A stretch of DNA of 64,000 nucleotides from Sphingomonas naasensis (GTDB taxonomy: Bacteria > Pseudomonadota > Alphaproteobacteria > Sphingomonadales > Sphingomonadaceae), in the NCBI RefSeq assembly GCF_004792695.1, contig NZ_SRXU01000003.1:372001-436000 (forward strand). Reading direction: 5' to 3'. The stretch's first letter is position 1. The number at the start of each line of letters is the position of its first letter. Below are positions 16,834 through 25,269 of the stretch, one piece after another. A program made the translations under genes and the position numbers. Below the pieces are notes generated by a model. That model saw only the letters and a list, made by a program, of their open reading frames with translations, had not been told where the DNA came from and ran no database searches.

Positions 16834-17421
16834 ATGGACATATCCTCGGAAGCCGCCGCGCAGGTGCTGCGCGAAGCCGTCCGCCAGACTGTCTCACGCT
16901 ACTCGGTCTGGTTCCGCATCCAGAGCGCGTTGATGATCGTCAGCGGCGTGCTCGCCCTCGCCTTTCCGGTGACCTCCTCGACGGCGCTGGTCACCTTTCT
17001 CGGCTGGCTGCTGATCGTCACCGGGCTCATCCAGGCGCTCGGGCTGATCGGCGCGGGATCGGTACCGCAATTCTGGCTCCAGCTGGTCTCGGTGAGCCTG
17101 TTCCTGATCGTCGGGGCGATGTTCGTGCGCAATGCCGGCACCAGCCTGCTCGCGATATCGCTGCTCGTCGTCGTGCTGCTGATGATCGAAGGCGTCTCGA
17201 AGATCAGCCTCGGCCTGACGATCCGGCCCTATCCCAACTGGGCGTGGGTGGCGCTCGGCGGTCTCGCCAACGTGCTGCTCTCCTTCTATCTCGCCTTCCG
17301 GCTGCCGATCGTCTCGGCATGGCTGCTCGGCGCGCTGCTCGGCTTCGGCCTGATCATCGAGGGCGCAGCGCTAGGCTATCTCAGCTGGCGCGGGCGCAAG
17401 GTAGAGGCCGCCTCAGCCTGA
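16834..17421 (+). CDS. HdeD/DUF308-family membrane protein (second copy)
   Basis: The 195-residue product is a paralogue of the preceding protein: again six predicted helices (SALMIVSGVLALAFPV, LVTFLGWLLIVTGLIQAL, SLFLIVGAMFVRNAG, LLVVVLLMIEGVSKISLGL and two more). Divergence from copy one is substantial, so this is an old duplication. GAAGGAG precedes ATG 16834. Its last 9 bases overlap the 3' end of the convergent penicillin-acylase gene. Being 25 bases after copy one, it probably ends the arcD operon. Confidence 0.87.
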   Translation: MDISSEAAAQVLREAVRQTVSRYSVWFRIQSALMIVSGVLALAFPVTSSTALVTFLGWLLIVTGLIQALGLIGAGSVPQFWLQLVSVSLFLIVGAMFVRNAGTSLLAISLLVVVLLMIEGVSKISLGLTIRPYPNWAWVALGGLANVLLSFYLAFRLPIVSAWLLGALLGFGLIIEGAALGYLSWRGRKVEAASA

Positions 17422-19779
17422 CGGGCGCAGCGTGGTGCGCGCAGCGGCCCGCGCGTCGACCGCACCGCGGCTGAACAGCATCGGCCGCATCTCGCCCGCG
17501 ATCCACGACGCATATTGGTCGCCATAATGGCGCGAGCGCGGGTCGTTCGACTGGCCGGGCAAGTTGAGCATCAGCGAATTGTCCCACGCGCCGACGTCGA
17601 TCACCTGCAGATAGCTCGCCCCGCCGCCAACCCGCCAGCCCGGGCCGCTGCCCAGCCAGCGCGCCATCACCGTATAGCCGTCCCCGCCCGACCCGGCGCC
17701 TTCGATCGCGGGGAAAGCCGCGGCGATCGCGGGGATTCGCGACAGCGGGTGCTGGATGCGCACCTGATGCAGCGTCGACCAGCGCCATTTGGCGACATCC
17801 TCGCCGAGTAGCGACCGCGCCGACGCCCAGGCCGCGACCATAGCTGCATCGAGCATCGCATCGCGCGCCGCTACCGGATCGGCGCCGAGCCGCGCGTCGG
17901 GCTTCGCCAGCAGCCCGAGCAGCACCGATGGCGCGATCTCGGTCACCAGCGCCTTCGCCCGTGTGGGAACGATCGCGGCGAGCATTCGCTTGCCGAGATC
18001 GCGCCACAATATCTCGAACAGCGCCGCCGCGCCGCTGTTCGCGTCGATCCGCGCATCCCAGCCACGCAGCATGTCGACCGTCGGCTTCGCGCCCGCCGAG
18101 GGATTGTTCGGCAGCAGCGCGAGCAACTGCTGCGCCGGGGTCGACAGCGTGTCGTGGTGCAGCGCGACGCTGTCCGCCAGCGTGTGCTTGTCCTGCCACG
18201 ACAGGACGTCGGCGATCCGTTCGTAGCGATAAGGATCGCGGAACGAGAAAGCGGGAATCCGGTCGCGCGGCCAGTCGGCGGGCAGATTGTTCTGGTTGGC
18301 CGAGGCGAACCAGCCCTTGGCAGGATTATAAGCGCTCGGCAGCGACGCGAAGTCGCGTACGCCGGTCCAGTCGTAGCGCCCGTCGCCCGGCACGGGCAGC
18401 AGTCCGTCGCCCTTCTTGCGCACCGGCGCGAAGCCGATCACTTGCCAGCCGGTGTTCCCGTCGACATCGGCATAGTGGAAGTTGGTCGGTGACGGGTGGA
18501 AGGGAAAGGCCTTGCGCAGGCTCTTCCAGTCCTTGGCGAGGTTGATCGCGATCATCGCGAACGATCCATGCCCGCCGGGCTGCATCGCGATCGAGGCGAC
18601 CGCGGTCGCCCGCCGCCGGCCGGGATCGTGCGATACCACCGGCCCCTGCGCCGAATAGCGCAGCGTCACGGTCCGCGCCGCCCCGCCCTTCACCGGGATC
18701 GCGACGGTCATGCGCTCGAACGCCTTCCAGCCGCCGTCATGGCGATAGCGCTCGGGATCCGCCGGATCGAGCTCGAGCACGAACAGGTCGAGCTGGTCGA
18801 TATGGAAATTGGTCCGGCCGAAGGCGAAGTGGTCGGTGTGGCCCTGCATGATCCCCGGCAGCCCGGGCGAGCCGCCGCCGATCACGTCGAGCCCGGGTGC
18901 GCTCAGATGCGCGACATGGCGCGGGCCGAAGCCGCCGATGCCGAGATGCGGATCGTTGGCGAGAATCGGCCGCCCGGTGGCGGTCCGCGACGGCGCCACC
19001 GTCCATGCGTTGCTGCCCGCATTGGCGCGCGCTTCCGGCCCCGCGGCGGGGTCGGCGACCGGGGTCTCGGCGCTGAACGGCAGCCCGCCGAGCTGGAGCA
19101 TGCCGAGATCGGCCTCGGACACTTTCGAGGCGTCGAGCCCCTCGGGCACCTTCATCGTCCAGCGCGGGCGCAGCGGCGCGATGATCGCGTCGAGCTCGAG
19201 CAGCCCGAGCGCCGCCAGCTGTGCGCGCCGCACCTCGTCATCGGCATTGTCGATCGAGGCGCCGCGCGCGAGGACGAGGTCGCGCAGGTCCCAGCGCAGC
19301 GGCGAGACGCCGAGGATGCGGTATTCGAGCGGGAGCAGCGACGGGTCCGCGGCGACCTCGTCGATCCGCGCGTTGATCCCGGCAACATAGGCGCGTGCGC
19401 AGGCAACCAGCTCGTCGGGCACCCGGCGCAGCTCGGCGTCGAGATCGCCGCGATAGTGGAACAGCCGCGCGGTGGCGTCGTGCTTCGCGAAATCCCCGCC
19501 AAAGGCCTCCGCCAGCCGCCCGAGCTCGCGGCGGTGGCCGAGGTCGATCTGGAACAGCCGGTCGCGCGCGACGACATAGCCCTGCCCGAAGAACGCGTCG
19601 GGGATCGTCGCGGCGCGGATATGGGGGACGCCGAAAATGTCGTCGACGATCTCGATCGGCGCGCCGGCGCCGCGGACCGTCGTCGTCTTTCCCGCGACCG
19701 CGCGCTGCGCCCGCGCCGCGACCGGCGCCAGCGCGAGCGTGGCCACCGAGCCGAGCAGGAAGGAACGACGGTCGTGCAT
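17413..19779 (-). CDS. Penicillin-acylase-family N-terminal nucleophile hydrolase (exported)
   Basis: This 788-residue precursor belongs to the Ntn-hydrolase penicillin acylase family (S45), which cleaves amides including penicillins, N-acyl-homoserine lactones and cyclic lipopeptides. The start MHDRRSFLLG has a twin-arginine-like signal, so export is likely. The alpha part opens IVDDIFGVPHIRA; autoprocessing should expose S256 in NAGSNAWTVAPSRT as the beta-subunit nucleophile, followed by ILANDPHLG. Conserved downstream asparagine is in NFHYADVDGNTGW. It is divergent from a TonB receptor 316 bases away. The substrate is open: quorum signals and antibiotics are both reasonable. Confidence 0.9.
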   Translation of the reverse strand: MHDRRSFLLGSVATLALAPVAARAQRAVAGKTTTVRGAGAPIEIVDDIFGVPHIRAATIPDAFFGQGYVVARDRLFQIDLGHRRELGRLAEAFGGDFAKHDATARLFHYRGDLDAELRRVPDELVACARAYVAGINARIDEVAADPSLLPLEYRILGVSPLRWDLRDLVLARGASIDNADDEVRRAQLAALGLLELDAIIAPLRPRWTMKVPEGLDASKVSEADLGMLQLGGLPFSAETPVADPAAGPEARANAGSNAWTVAPSRTATGRPILANDPHLGIGGFGPRHVAHLSAPGLDVIGGGSPGLPGIMQGHTDHFAFGRTNFHIDQLDLFVLELDPADPERYRHDGGWKAFERMTVAIPVKGGAARTVTLRYSAQGPVVSHDPGRRRATAVASIAMQPGGHGSFAMIAINLAKDWKSLRKAFPFHPSPTNFHYADVDGNTGWQVIGFAPVRKKGDGLLPVPGDGRYDWTGVRDFASLPSAYNPAKGWFASANQNNLPADWPRDRIPAFSFRDPYRYERIADVLSWQDKHTLADSVALHHDTLSTPAQQLLALLPNNPSAGAKPTVDMLRGWDARIDANSGAAALFEILWRDLGKRMLAAIVPTRAKALVTEIAPSVLLGLLAKPDARLGADPVAARDAMLDAAMVAAWASARSLLGEDVAKWRWSTLHQVRIQHPLSRIPAIAAAFPAIEGAGSGGDGYTVMARWLGSGPGWRVGGGASYLQVIDVGAWDNSLMLNLPGQSNDPRSRHYGDQYASWIAGEMRPMLFSRGAVDARAAARTTLRPSG

Positions 19780-19860
19780 CGGCGGGCATTCCTGCTGTTG
19801 CGGTCGGCGCCAAGGCTAGCGCCGCGTTCGGCTCCGTCGCATGGCAAGCGCTTCCCCGCT

Positions 19861-19920
19861 CATAGCGTCAGGCTATGGCCGAAGCCCATAGTCTGTGGCT
19901 ATGGCTTGCCCAAGCCATAG
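19861..19920. promoter_or_regulatory. Cluster of alternating CTATGG/CCATAG half-sites
   Basis: This lies in the 316-base divergent gap between the penicillin-acylase gene and the TonB receptor. CATAG/CTATG occurs at 19861 and 19873, CTATGG and CCATAG at 19873 and 19886, and a perfect 9-base hairpin CTATGGCTT/AAGCCATAG at 19899-19920. The spacing suggests protein half-sites in alternating orientation. The rest of the gap holds no gene that I can see. Confidence 0.5.
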
Positions 19921-20095
19921 AACGCCGCAGCCGCCTTGACGCTGCGTTCGGGCGCGGCGCACCTTCGCCGTTCGGCACCATCGCATGCGCTCCACTTCCA
20001 GAGAGCGCAGCGGAGGTGCGGTGCGTTGCCGCGGAGGGCATTCGCGCAGGCCGGCTCGCCGGTCCCGAAAGTTCATCCCATCAGGGGGGTCGATA

Positions 20096-23000
20096 ATGAC
20101 GAAACCACGCCGGCAAACCGCACTTTCCAGCTTCTCCAGCATCGCAGCGCTCGCGCTGGCCAGCCTCCTCGCCGCGCCCGCCGCGGCGCAGACCGAGGCG
20201 TCGGGCACCGTCGCCGAACAGGAGACGCCCGCCCAGGCCGAAACCAGCGAAGGCGAGGTCGTCGTCACCGGCACGCGCATCATCCGCGACGGCTTCAAGG
20301 CGCCCACCCCGCTGACGGTGTTGACGCGCGAGGATATCGAGAACACCTCGCCGACCAACAACATCGCCGATTTCGTCAACCAGCTGCCCCAGCTCGCCGG
20401 CTCGACCAAGCCGGCCAATTCGCGCCTCAACCTGTCGAACGGCTCGGCCGGCATCAACGCGCTCAGCCTGCGCAACCTCGGCGAGGGCCGCACGCTGATC
20501 CTGCTCGACGGCCGCCGCTCGGTCGGTTCGACCATCTATGGCTGGGTCGACATCAACACGATCCCGCAGGGGCTGGTCGACCGCGTCGAAGTGGTGACCG
20601 GCGGCGCTTCGGCGGCCTATGGCTCGGACGCGGTCGGCGGCGTGGTCAACTTCGTGCTCAACAAGAAGCTCGAAGGCCTGCGCGTCACCGCCGAGACCGG
20701 CGTCACCACCTATGGCGACGGCGGAAACTATTCGGGCAGCATCTCGGGCGGCAAGTCGTTCGCGGGCGGCCGCGGCCACATCCTGTTCAACGCCGAGATC
20801 GCGCACCAGGACGGCATCTTCGACATCGACGCAGTCGACCGCGGCTGGAACCACACCGGCTATGTCCGGGTCGAGGACCCGACCTGGACCGCGGCCAGCA
20901 CCGATCGGCCGCGCTACATCACCACGCTGCGCCAGGTCGGCGCCGCGAACTCGACCCCCGGCGGTCTGATCACCGCCTCGGCGGGCACCACGGCGAACGC
21001 GTTGCGCGGCCTCTATTTCGGCCAGAACGGCGCCGTGAACGTGTTCGACTATGGCGTGCTCCAGTCGCCGACCTTCACCCGCGCGCCCAACAGCTCGCAT
21101 CCGAGCGTCGTCCAGGGCGGATCGTGGCAGGTCAATGATTCGGGCCGCCGCATCGGGCTGATGCCGAAGGACGATCGCTGGGGCGTGTTCGGCCGGCTGA
21201 GCTACGAAGTGACCGACGGCGTCGAGGCCTTCTTCGAAGGCTCGTACAACCACCAGAAGGTCTTCTTCAACGCAGGCCCGAACCTGTCGACCGGCATCAC
21301 CTACAACACCACCGGCTGCACCACCGTGCCGGTGCCGGTGACCTGCAACGCCTATGCGCTGCAGACGCTGGGTGCCGCGCGTCTCGCCGGCGTCACCAGC
21401 GTCACCGTGGCGACCACCGCCGCCGACCTGCCGTTCCGCGCGATCGACAACGAGCGCAAGGTCCAGCGCTATGTCGCCGGGCTCGAAGGCACGTTCGAGG
21501 CGTTCGGCAATGTCGGCCATTGGGACGTCTATGCCCAATATGGCCGTTCGGACGTGCGCGAGCAGCTGCGCAACATCATGCACACCGCCCGCATGAACGC
21601 CGCCACCGCCGCCGCCTTCGCGCCCGCGGGCAATGCGCGCGGCTATGCCGTCGGCTCGATCCAGTGCCTGATCAACGTCGATGCCAACGCGACCAACGAC
21701 GATCCGAACTGCGTCCCGCTCAACCGCCTCGGCCTCGGCGTCGCCAACCCGGCGGCGGTCGATTACGTCCTCGGCGATCCCTATCGCGATCAGACGCTGC
21801 AGCAGTTCGTCACCGGCACCAACTGGGCGATCACGCCGTTCGCCACCTGGGCGGGCGACGTCAGCGTCTCGTTCGGCGGCGAATATCGCGAGGAGAAGAT
21901 CCGCGGCAGCGTGCCGACCGAATTTCAGCCAGTGATCAATGCCAACGGCACCACCAGCAACGCGTGGTCGGTCGGCAACTACCTGCCCTTCACGGGGCGC
22001 TACGACGTGAAGGAGGCCTATCTCGAGACGGTCGTTCCGCTCGGTCTCGGGCTCGAGTTCAACGGCGCGGTGCGCGCCACCGACTATTCGAACTCGGGTT
22101 ATGTCACCACGTGGAAGCTGGGCGCGACCTGGGCGCCGATCGAGGACATCCGCTTCCGCGTGACCCGCTCGCGCGACATCCGCGCACCCAACCTCAACGA
22201 GCTGTACCAGGCGGGCACCGCCAACAGCGATTCGGTCTCCAACCCGATCTTCACCGCCGACGGGTCGCACGGGCCGCGCACCTATGGCTATTCGGGCCTG
22301 ACCACGGGCAACCCGGATCTGCGTCCGGAAGTCGCCAATTCGTGGAACATCGGCGCGGTGCTGTCGCCGCGCTTCCTGCCGGGCTTCACCGCGTCGGTCG
22401 ATTATTTCCGCATCAATCTCGCGGACGCGATCGACTCGATCACCGCGCAGGAGACCGTCAACCGCTGCTATGCCGACGGCAATCAGGACTTCTGTAACGC
22501 GATCTCCACTGATCCGGCGCGGTCGCAACCGAATGCGCCCTATCTGCTGATCCGCACCCAGCCGTTCAACTATGTCCGCCGGCTGGTCCGCGGCATCGAC
22601 TTCGATGCGGCCTATCGCATCCCGTTCGGCGGCGACAACGTCACGTTGCGCGGCGTCGCGACGCGCTACATCGAGAATCTGGCGGTGACCGGCATCGCGG
22701 GCTCGGCGCCGGTCAACACGGTGGGCGCCAATGGCGGCCAGGCCAGCACCCCGACCTGGATCTTCCGCGGCAGCGTCGCCTATGAGACGCCGACCTTCTC
22801 GGCGACCTTCACCGGCCGCGGCGTCAGCGCGGGCAAATATGTCGCGAACGGCATCGAGTGCACCACCAGCTGCCCGGTCTCGACCACGAACTTCCCGACC
22901 TACAACAACAATCACGTGTCGGGGCTGTTCTACGCCGATCTCAACCTGACCCAGAAGATCGCGGTCAGCGGGACCTCGGACGCCGAGATGTTCTTCAACG

Positions 23001-23122
23001 TGACCAACCTGTTTAACCGCTGGCCGCTGCTGGTGCCCGAGACCGGCAACGCCTCGAACACCACCTATTCGGACATGCTCGGCCGGCAGTTCCGCGTCGG
23101 CATCCGCTTCAACCTGCGCTGA
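20096..23122 (+). CDS. TonB-dependent receptor (sphingomonad type)
   Basis: This is an outer-membrane, energy-coupled importer of 1008 residues. It has a signal peptide (LLAAPAAA, about residue 33), a plug domain starting EGEVVVTGTRIIRDGF with RVEVVTGGASAAYGSDAVGG (about residues 130-220), then a 22-strand barrel with typical repeats such as ATWAPIEDIRFRVTRSRDIR and the C-terminal GRQFRVGIRFNLR. ATG 20096 is preceded by AGGGGGG; a longer open frame upstream is discarded. It stands divergent from the penicillin acylase and followed by a terminator, so its own substrate is unclear. It lacks an STN signalling domain. Confidence 0.92.
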   Translation: MTKPRRQTALSSFSSIAALALASLLAAPAAAQTEASGTVAEQETPAQAETSEGEVVVTGTRIIRDGFKAPTPLTVLTREDIENTSPTNNIADFVNQLPQLAGSTKPANSRLNLSNGSAGINALSLRNLGEGRTLILLDGRRSVGSTIYGWVDINTIPQGLVDRVEVVTGGASAAYGSDAVGGVVNFVLNKKLEGLRVTAETGVTTYGDGGNYSGSISGGKSFAGGRGHILFNAEIAHQDGIFDIDAVDRGWNHTGYVRVEDPTWTAASTDRPRYITTLRQVGAANSTPGGLITASAGTTANALRGLYFGQNGAVNVFDYGVLQSPTFTRAPNSSHPSVVQGGSWQVNDSGRRIGLMPKDDRWGVFGRLSYEVTDGVEAFFEGSYNHQKVFFNAGPNLSTGITYNTTGCTTVPVPVTCNAYALQTLGAARLAGVTSVTVATTAADLPFRAIDNERKVQRYVAGLEGTFEAFGNVGHWDVYAQYGRSDVREQLRNIMHTARMNAATAAAFAPAGNARGYAVGSIQCLINVDANATNDDPNCVPLNRLGLGVANPAAVDYVLGDPYRDQTLQQFVTGTNWAITPFATWAGDVSVSFGGEYREEKIRGSVPTEFQPVINANGTTSNAWSVGNYLPFTGRYDVKEAYLETVVPLGLGLEFNGAVRATDYSNSGYVTTWKLGATWAPIEDIRFRVTRSRDIRAPNLNELYQAGTANSDSVSNPIFTADGSHGPRTYGYSGLTTGNPDLRPEVANSWNIGAVLSPRFLPGFTASVDYFRINLADAIDSITAQETVNRCYADGNQDFCNAISTDPARSQPNAPYLLIRTQPFNYVRRLVRGIDFDAAYRIPFGGDNVTLRGVATRYIENLAVTGIAGSAPVNTVGANGGQASTPTWIFRGSVAYETPTFSATFTGRGVSAGKYVANGIECTTSCPVSTTNFPTYNNNHVSGLFYADLNLTQKIAVSGTSDAEMFFNVTNLFNRWPLLVPETGNASNTTYSDMLGRQFRVGIRFNLR

Positions 23123-23138
23123 TCGCGCCAGCATTGCG

Positions 23139-23175
23139 GGGGCCGCGACCATGCGTCGCGGCCCCTGTCGTTTCT
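23139..23175 (+). terminator. Terminator after the TonB receptor
   Basis: GGGGCCGCGA (23139-23148) and TCGCGGCCCC (23156-23165) pair perfectly around CCATGCG, followed by TGTCGTTTCT. It starts 16 bases after the stop codon. Confidence 0.8.
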
Positions 23176-23267
23176 CGGGGAAAATACCCGCGAAACCCGG
23201 GGATAGACGCCATTAGGTGACCAAGGCCGTCCGCGTAGAGACGATGGGCAACCCGAGGAGGTCGTCC

Positions 23268-23729
23268 ATGAAATCCCCCGTCTGGATCCCCGTTGTCGCC
23301 ATCGCCAGCCTTGGCCTTGCCGGCGCCTGCACGCCGCAACCTTCGCCCAACAGCTTCTCCGCCGGCGAGGCGGGTCGCGCGGTGCCGGTCCAGTTCGGCA
23401 CGGTCGAAAGCGCGCGGGCGGTCGAGATACGGCCGGGCCAGACCCGGCTCGGCGCCGCCACCGGCGCGGTCCTTGGCGGGCTTGGCGGCAGCACCATCGG
23501 CCGCAGCACCACCGCGAACGTCGCGGGCGCCGTGGCGGGTGCCGTCACCGGCGGCGCGGTCGGAAGCGCGCTGGAGGGATCGTCGCGCACGCAGGGCGTC
23601 GAGATCACCGTCCATCTCGATGCGGGCGACACGATCGCCGTGGTGCAGCCCGGCGACGTCCGCGATTTCCGCCGCGGCGATCGGGTCCGGGTCACCGGCA
23701 CCGAGGAGAATGTCCGCGTCACCCGGTGA
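23268..23729 (+). CDS. Glycine-zipper outer-membrane lipoprotein (SlyB/Pcp-like)
   Basis: The 153-residue product has a lipobox (LGLAGAC) and a glycine-zipper segment at about residues 63-105 (GAATGAVLGGLGGSTIG and VAGAVAGAVTGGAVGSALEG), the pattern of 17-kDa surface antigen/SlyB lipoproteins. The C-terminal part (VTVHL-like VEITVHLDAGDTIAVVQPG) is the usual beta region. ATG 23268 follows GAGGAGG. Related proteins sit in the outer membrane and help its integrity under stress. It lies after the terminator, so it has its own promoter in the 100 bases upstream. Confidence 0.86.
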   Translation: MKSPVWIPVVAIASLGLAGACTPQPSPNSFSAGEAGRAVPVQFGTVESARAVEIRPGQTRLGAATGAVLGGLGGSTIGRSTTANVAGAVAGAVTGGAVGSALEGSSRTQGVEITVHLDAGDTIAVVQPGDVRDFRRGDRVRVTGTEENVRVTR

Positions 23730-23782
23730 CGCGGACCTTGGATAAGCCAGTCGCGCGGCTGGCGCCGCCGAGCTGCTTCCTA

Positions 23783-23854
23783 TGCTCCGGCGAAGGCCGG
23801 AGTGCTGGCCATCTCGCGGCCGCCAGCCGCCAACGCTCCGGCCCCGCCGGAGCA
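23783..23854. repeat. Inverted repeat pair, CTCCGGCGAAGGCCGGAG type
   Basis: Two related hairpin units face each other at 23783-23802 and 23835-23854, lying between the convergent lipoprotein and dipeptidase genes. Each unit is a CTCCGGC/GCCGGAG stem with a short loop. It is a third repeat type, different from those at 2878 and 3894. It may serve as a bidirectional terminator. Confidence 0.7.
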
Positions 23855-23959
23855 CGATGCTAAGTCAGGCTCTCCGGAAATGCGCGGAAACACGCGTTTC
23901 GAAACGGCGACGGGCGCATTCTGCGACAGGCTATCGGAAGGCGCCGATCGAAGCGGTCC

Positions 23960-25126
23960 TCACTGCGTCGAGGCGGCGCGCGCCGCGGCCTCGACGACGC
24001 GCAGGATGTTGCCGCCCCACATCTTGGCGAGATCGGCATCGGAATAGCCCGCGGCACGCAGCCGCTCGGTGACCTTGGGCAGCGCCGAGATGTCCTCGAT
24101 CCCCGGCAGTCCGCCGCCGCCGTCCCAATCGGCGCCGAAGCAGACATGGTCGACTCCGGCAACCTCGATCACGTGGAGCACCATCGCCATATAGCGTTCG
24201 AAATCGGCCGCCCAGATCGGCTGGGTCGCATCGAGCGCGCGCCAGCGCCGGGCGAGATCGGCCTGCGCCTCGGGCGAGAGGTCGGCGATATGCTCGTATC
24301 GGCTGAACAGCGCCGCGCGTTCCGGGCCCATGTTCATGTTCGACAGGAAGATCGTGCTGACGCAGATCGCGCCGCCCTTCGCCGCGAGCTTGCGGATTCG
24401 CGAGTCGTCGAGATTACGGGGATGGTCGAACGCCCCGCGTCCGCTCGAATGCGAGAGCAGCAAGGGAGACTTTGACAGCTCGAGCATCTGATCGAATGCG
24501 GCGTCGGACGCGTGGCTCGCGTCGATCACCATCCCCAGCCGATTCATCTCCTTTACCCAGGTGCGCCCGAGGGGGGAGAGACCGTTCCATTTGGGCGTGT
24601 CTCCGGAGGAATCGGCAAATTGGTTGTTCGCGCCGTGCACCGGCCCCGCCAGCCGCACGCCGCGATCATGGAATTCCCTGAGCAGCGAGAGGTCCTCGCC
24701 GAGCGGATAGCTGTTCTCCATGCTCTTGAACGCGACGCGGAGCCCGGCACGATCGATCCGCCGCGCATCGGCGGCGGTCGTCGCGAAATCGATGCGGTTG
24801 GGGAACGCCGCCAGCGTGTGGTCGATCAGGTCGGAACGGCCGCGCGCGAACGCCAGCGCGTCGGCATAGCCCTTCGCGTTGAGCGGCCCCTGCTCGGTAT
24901 AGATCGCGAAGAACCCGCCATCGAGCGCGCCCGCGTCCATCCGCTCGAGATCGACCTGGACGAGATCGGTCGCCGGATCGTGATGCCCCGCGAAGCTCCA
25001 TCCCGGCCGGCCGAAATGGAGCGGCGTATCGAGATGCGTGTCGAGCACGAGGAAATCGCGATGCGCCTTGCGCGGCGCCTCCGCCTGCGTGGTGGCGCAT
25101 CCGGCGAGGAGGAGCAGGGCGAACAA
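23960..25126 (-). CDS. M19 membrane dipeptidase (lipoprotein), last gene of the D-Glu locus
   Basis: This is a zinc dipeptidase of the renal dipeptidase family, which splits dipeptides and accepts D-residues at the C-terminal position. The motifs are present: LDTHLDTPLHFG (HxD), VIDASHAS, LLLSHSSGRGAFDHPRNL and VDHVCFGADWDGG. A lipobox (LLLLAGC) gives an exported lipoprotein of 388 residues. No ATG or GTG fits: TTG 25126 is chosen because it is directly followed by the signal sequence and preceded by GGGGGAGG four bases upstream. This Shine-Dalgarno is the end of the dispersed repeat at 25130. The preceding gene ends 143 bases upstream, so its transcription from the operon must cross the repeat. 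Role inferred: release of D-Glu from L-Ala-D-Glu-like dipeptides. Confidence 0.85.
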   Translation of the reverse strand: MFALLLLAGCATTQAEAPRKAHRDFLVLDTHLDTPLHFGRPGWSFAGHHDPATDLVQVDLERMDAGALDGGFFAIYTEQGPLNAKGYADALAFARGRSDLIDHTLAAFPNRIDFATTAADARRIDRAGLRVAFKSMENSYPLGEDLSLLREFHDRGVRLAGPVHGANNQFADSSGDTPKWNGLSPLGRTWVKEMNRLGMVIDASHASDAAFDQMLELSKSPLLLSHSSGRGAFDHPRNLDDSRIRKLAAKGGAICVSTIFLSNMNMGPERAALFSRYEHIADLSPEAQADLARRWRALDATQPIWAADFERYMAMVLHVIEVAGVDHVCFGADWDGGGGLPGIEDISALPKVTERLRAAGYSDADLAKMWGGNILRVVEAAARAASTQ

Positions 25127-25129
25127 TAA

Positions 25130-25251
25130 TCCTCCCCCGGAGGGGGAGGGGGACCAAGCGCAGCTTGGTGGAGGGGTAGTCGCCGCGGACGACGTCGCTC
25201 GTGGAGAATACCCCTCCACCGCTGCGCGGTCCCCCTCCCCCTCCGGGGGAG
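25130..25251. repeat. Second copy of the CTCCCCCGGAGGGGGAGGGG inverted pair
   Basis: Arms 25130-25181 and 25210-25251 match the element at 3894-4018, with the same palindromic ends. It fills nearly all of the gap between the serine hydrolase and the dipeptidase gene. Its left end supplies the ribosome-binding site for the TTG-started dipeptidase. Confidence 0.85.
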
Positions 25252-25269
25252 AATTGAAGGAGGCGCCCC

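Noticed and set aside
20081..23152. A 1023-codon minus-strand frame opposite the first TonB receptor
   Set aside because: Shadow; the receptor on the plus strand has plug motifs, terminator and ribosome-binding site.
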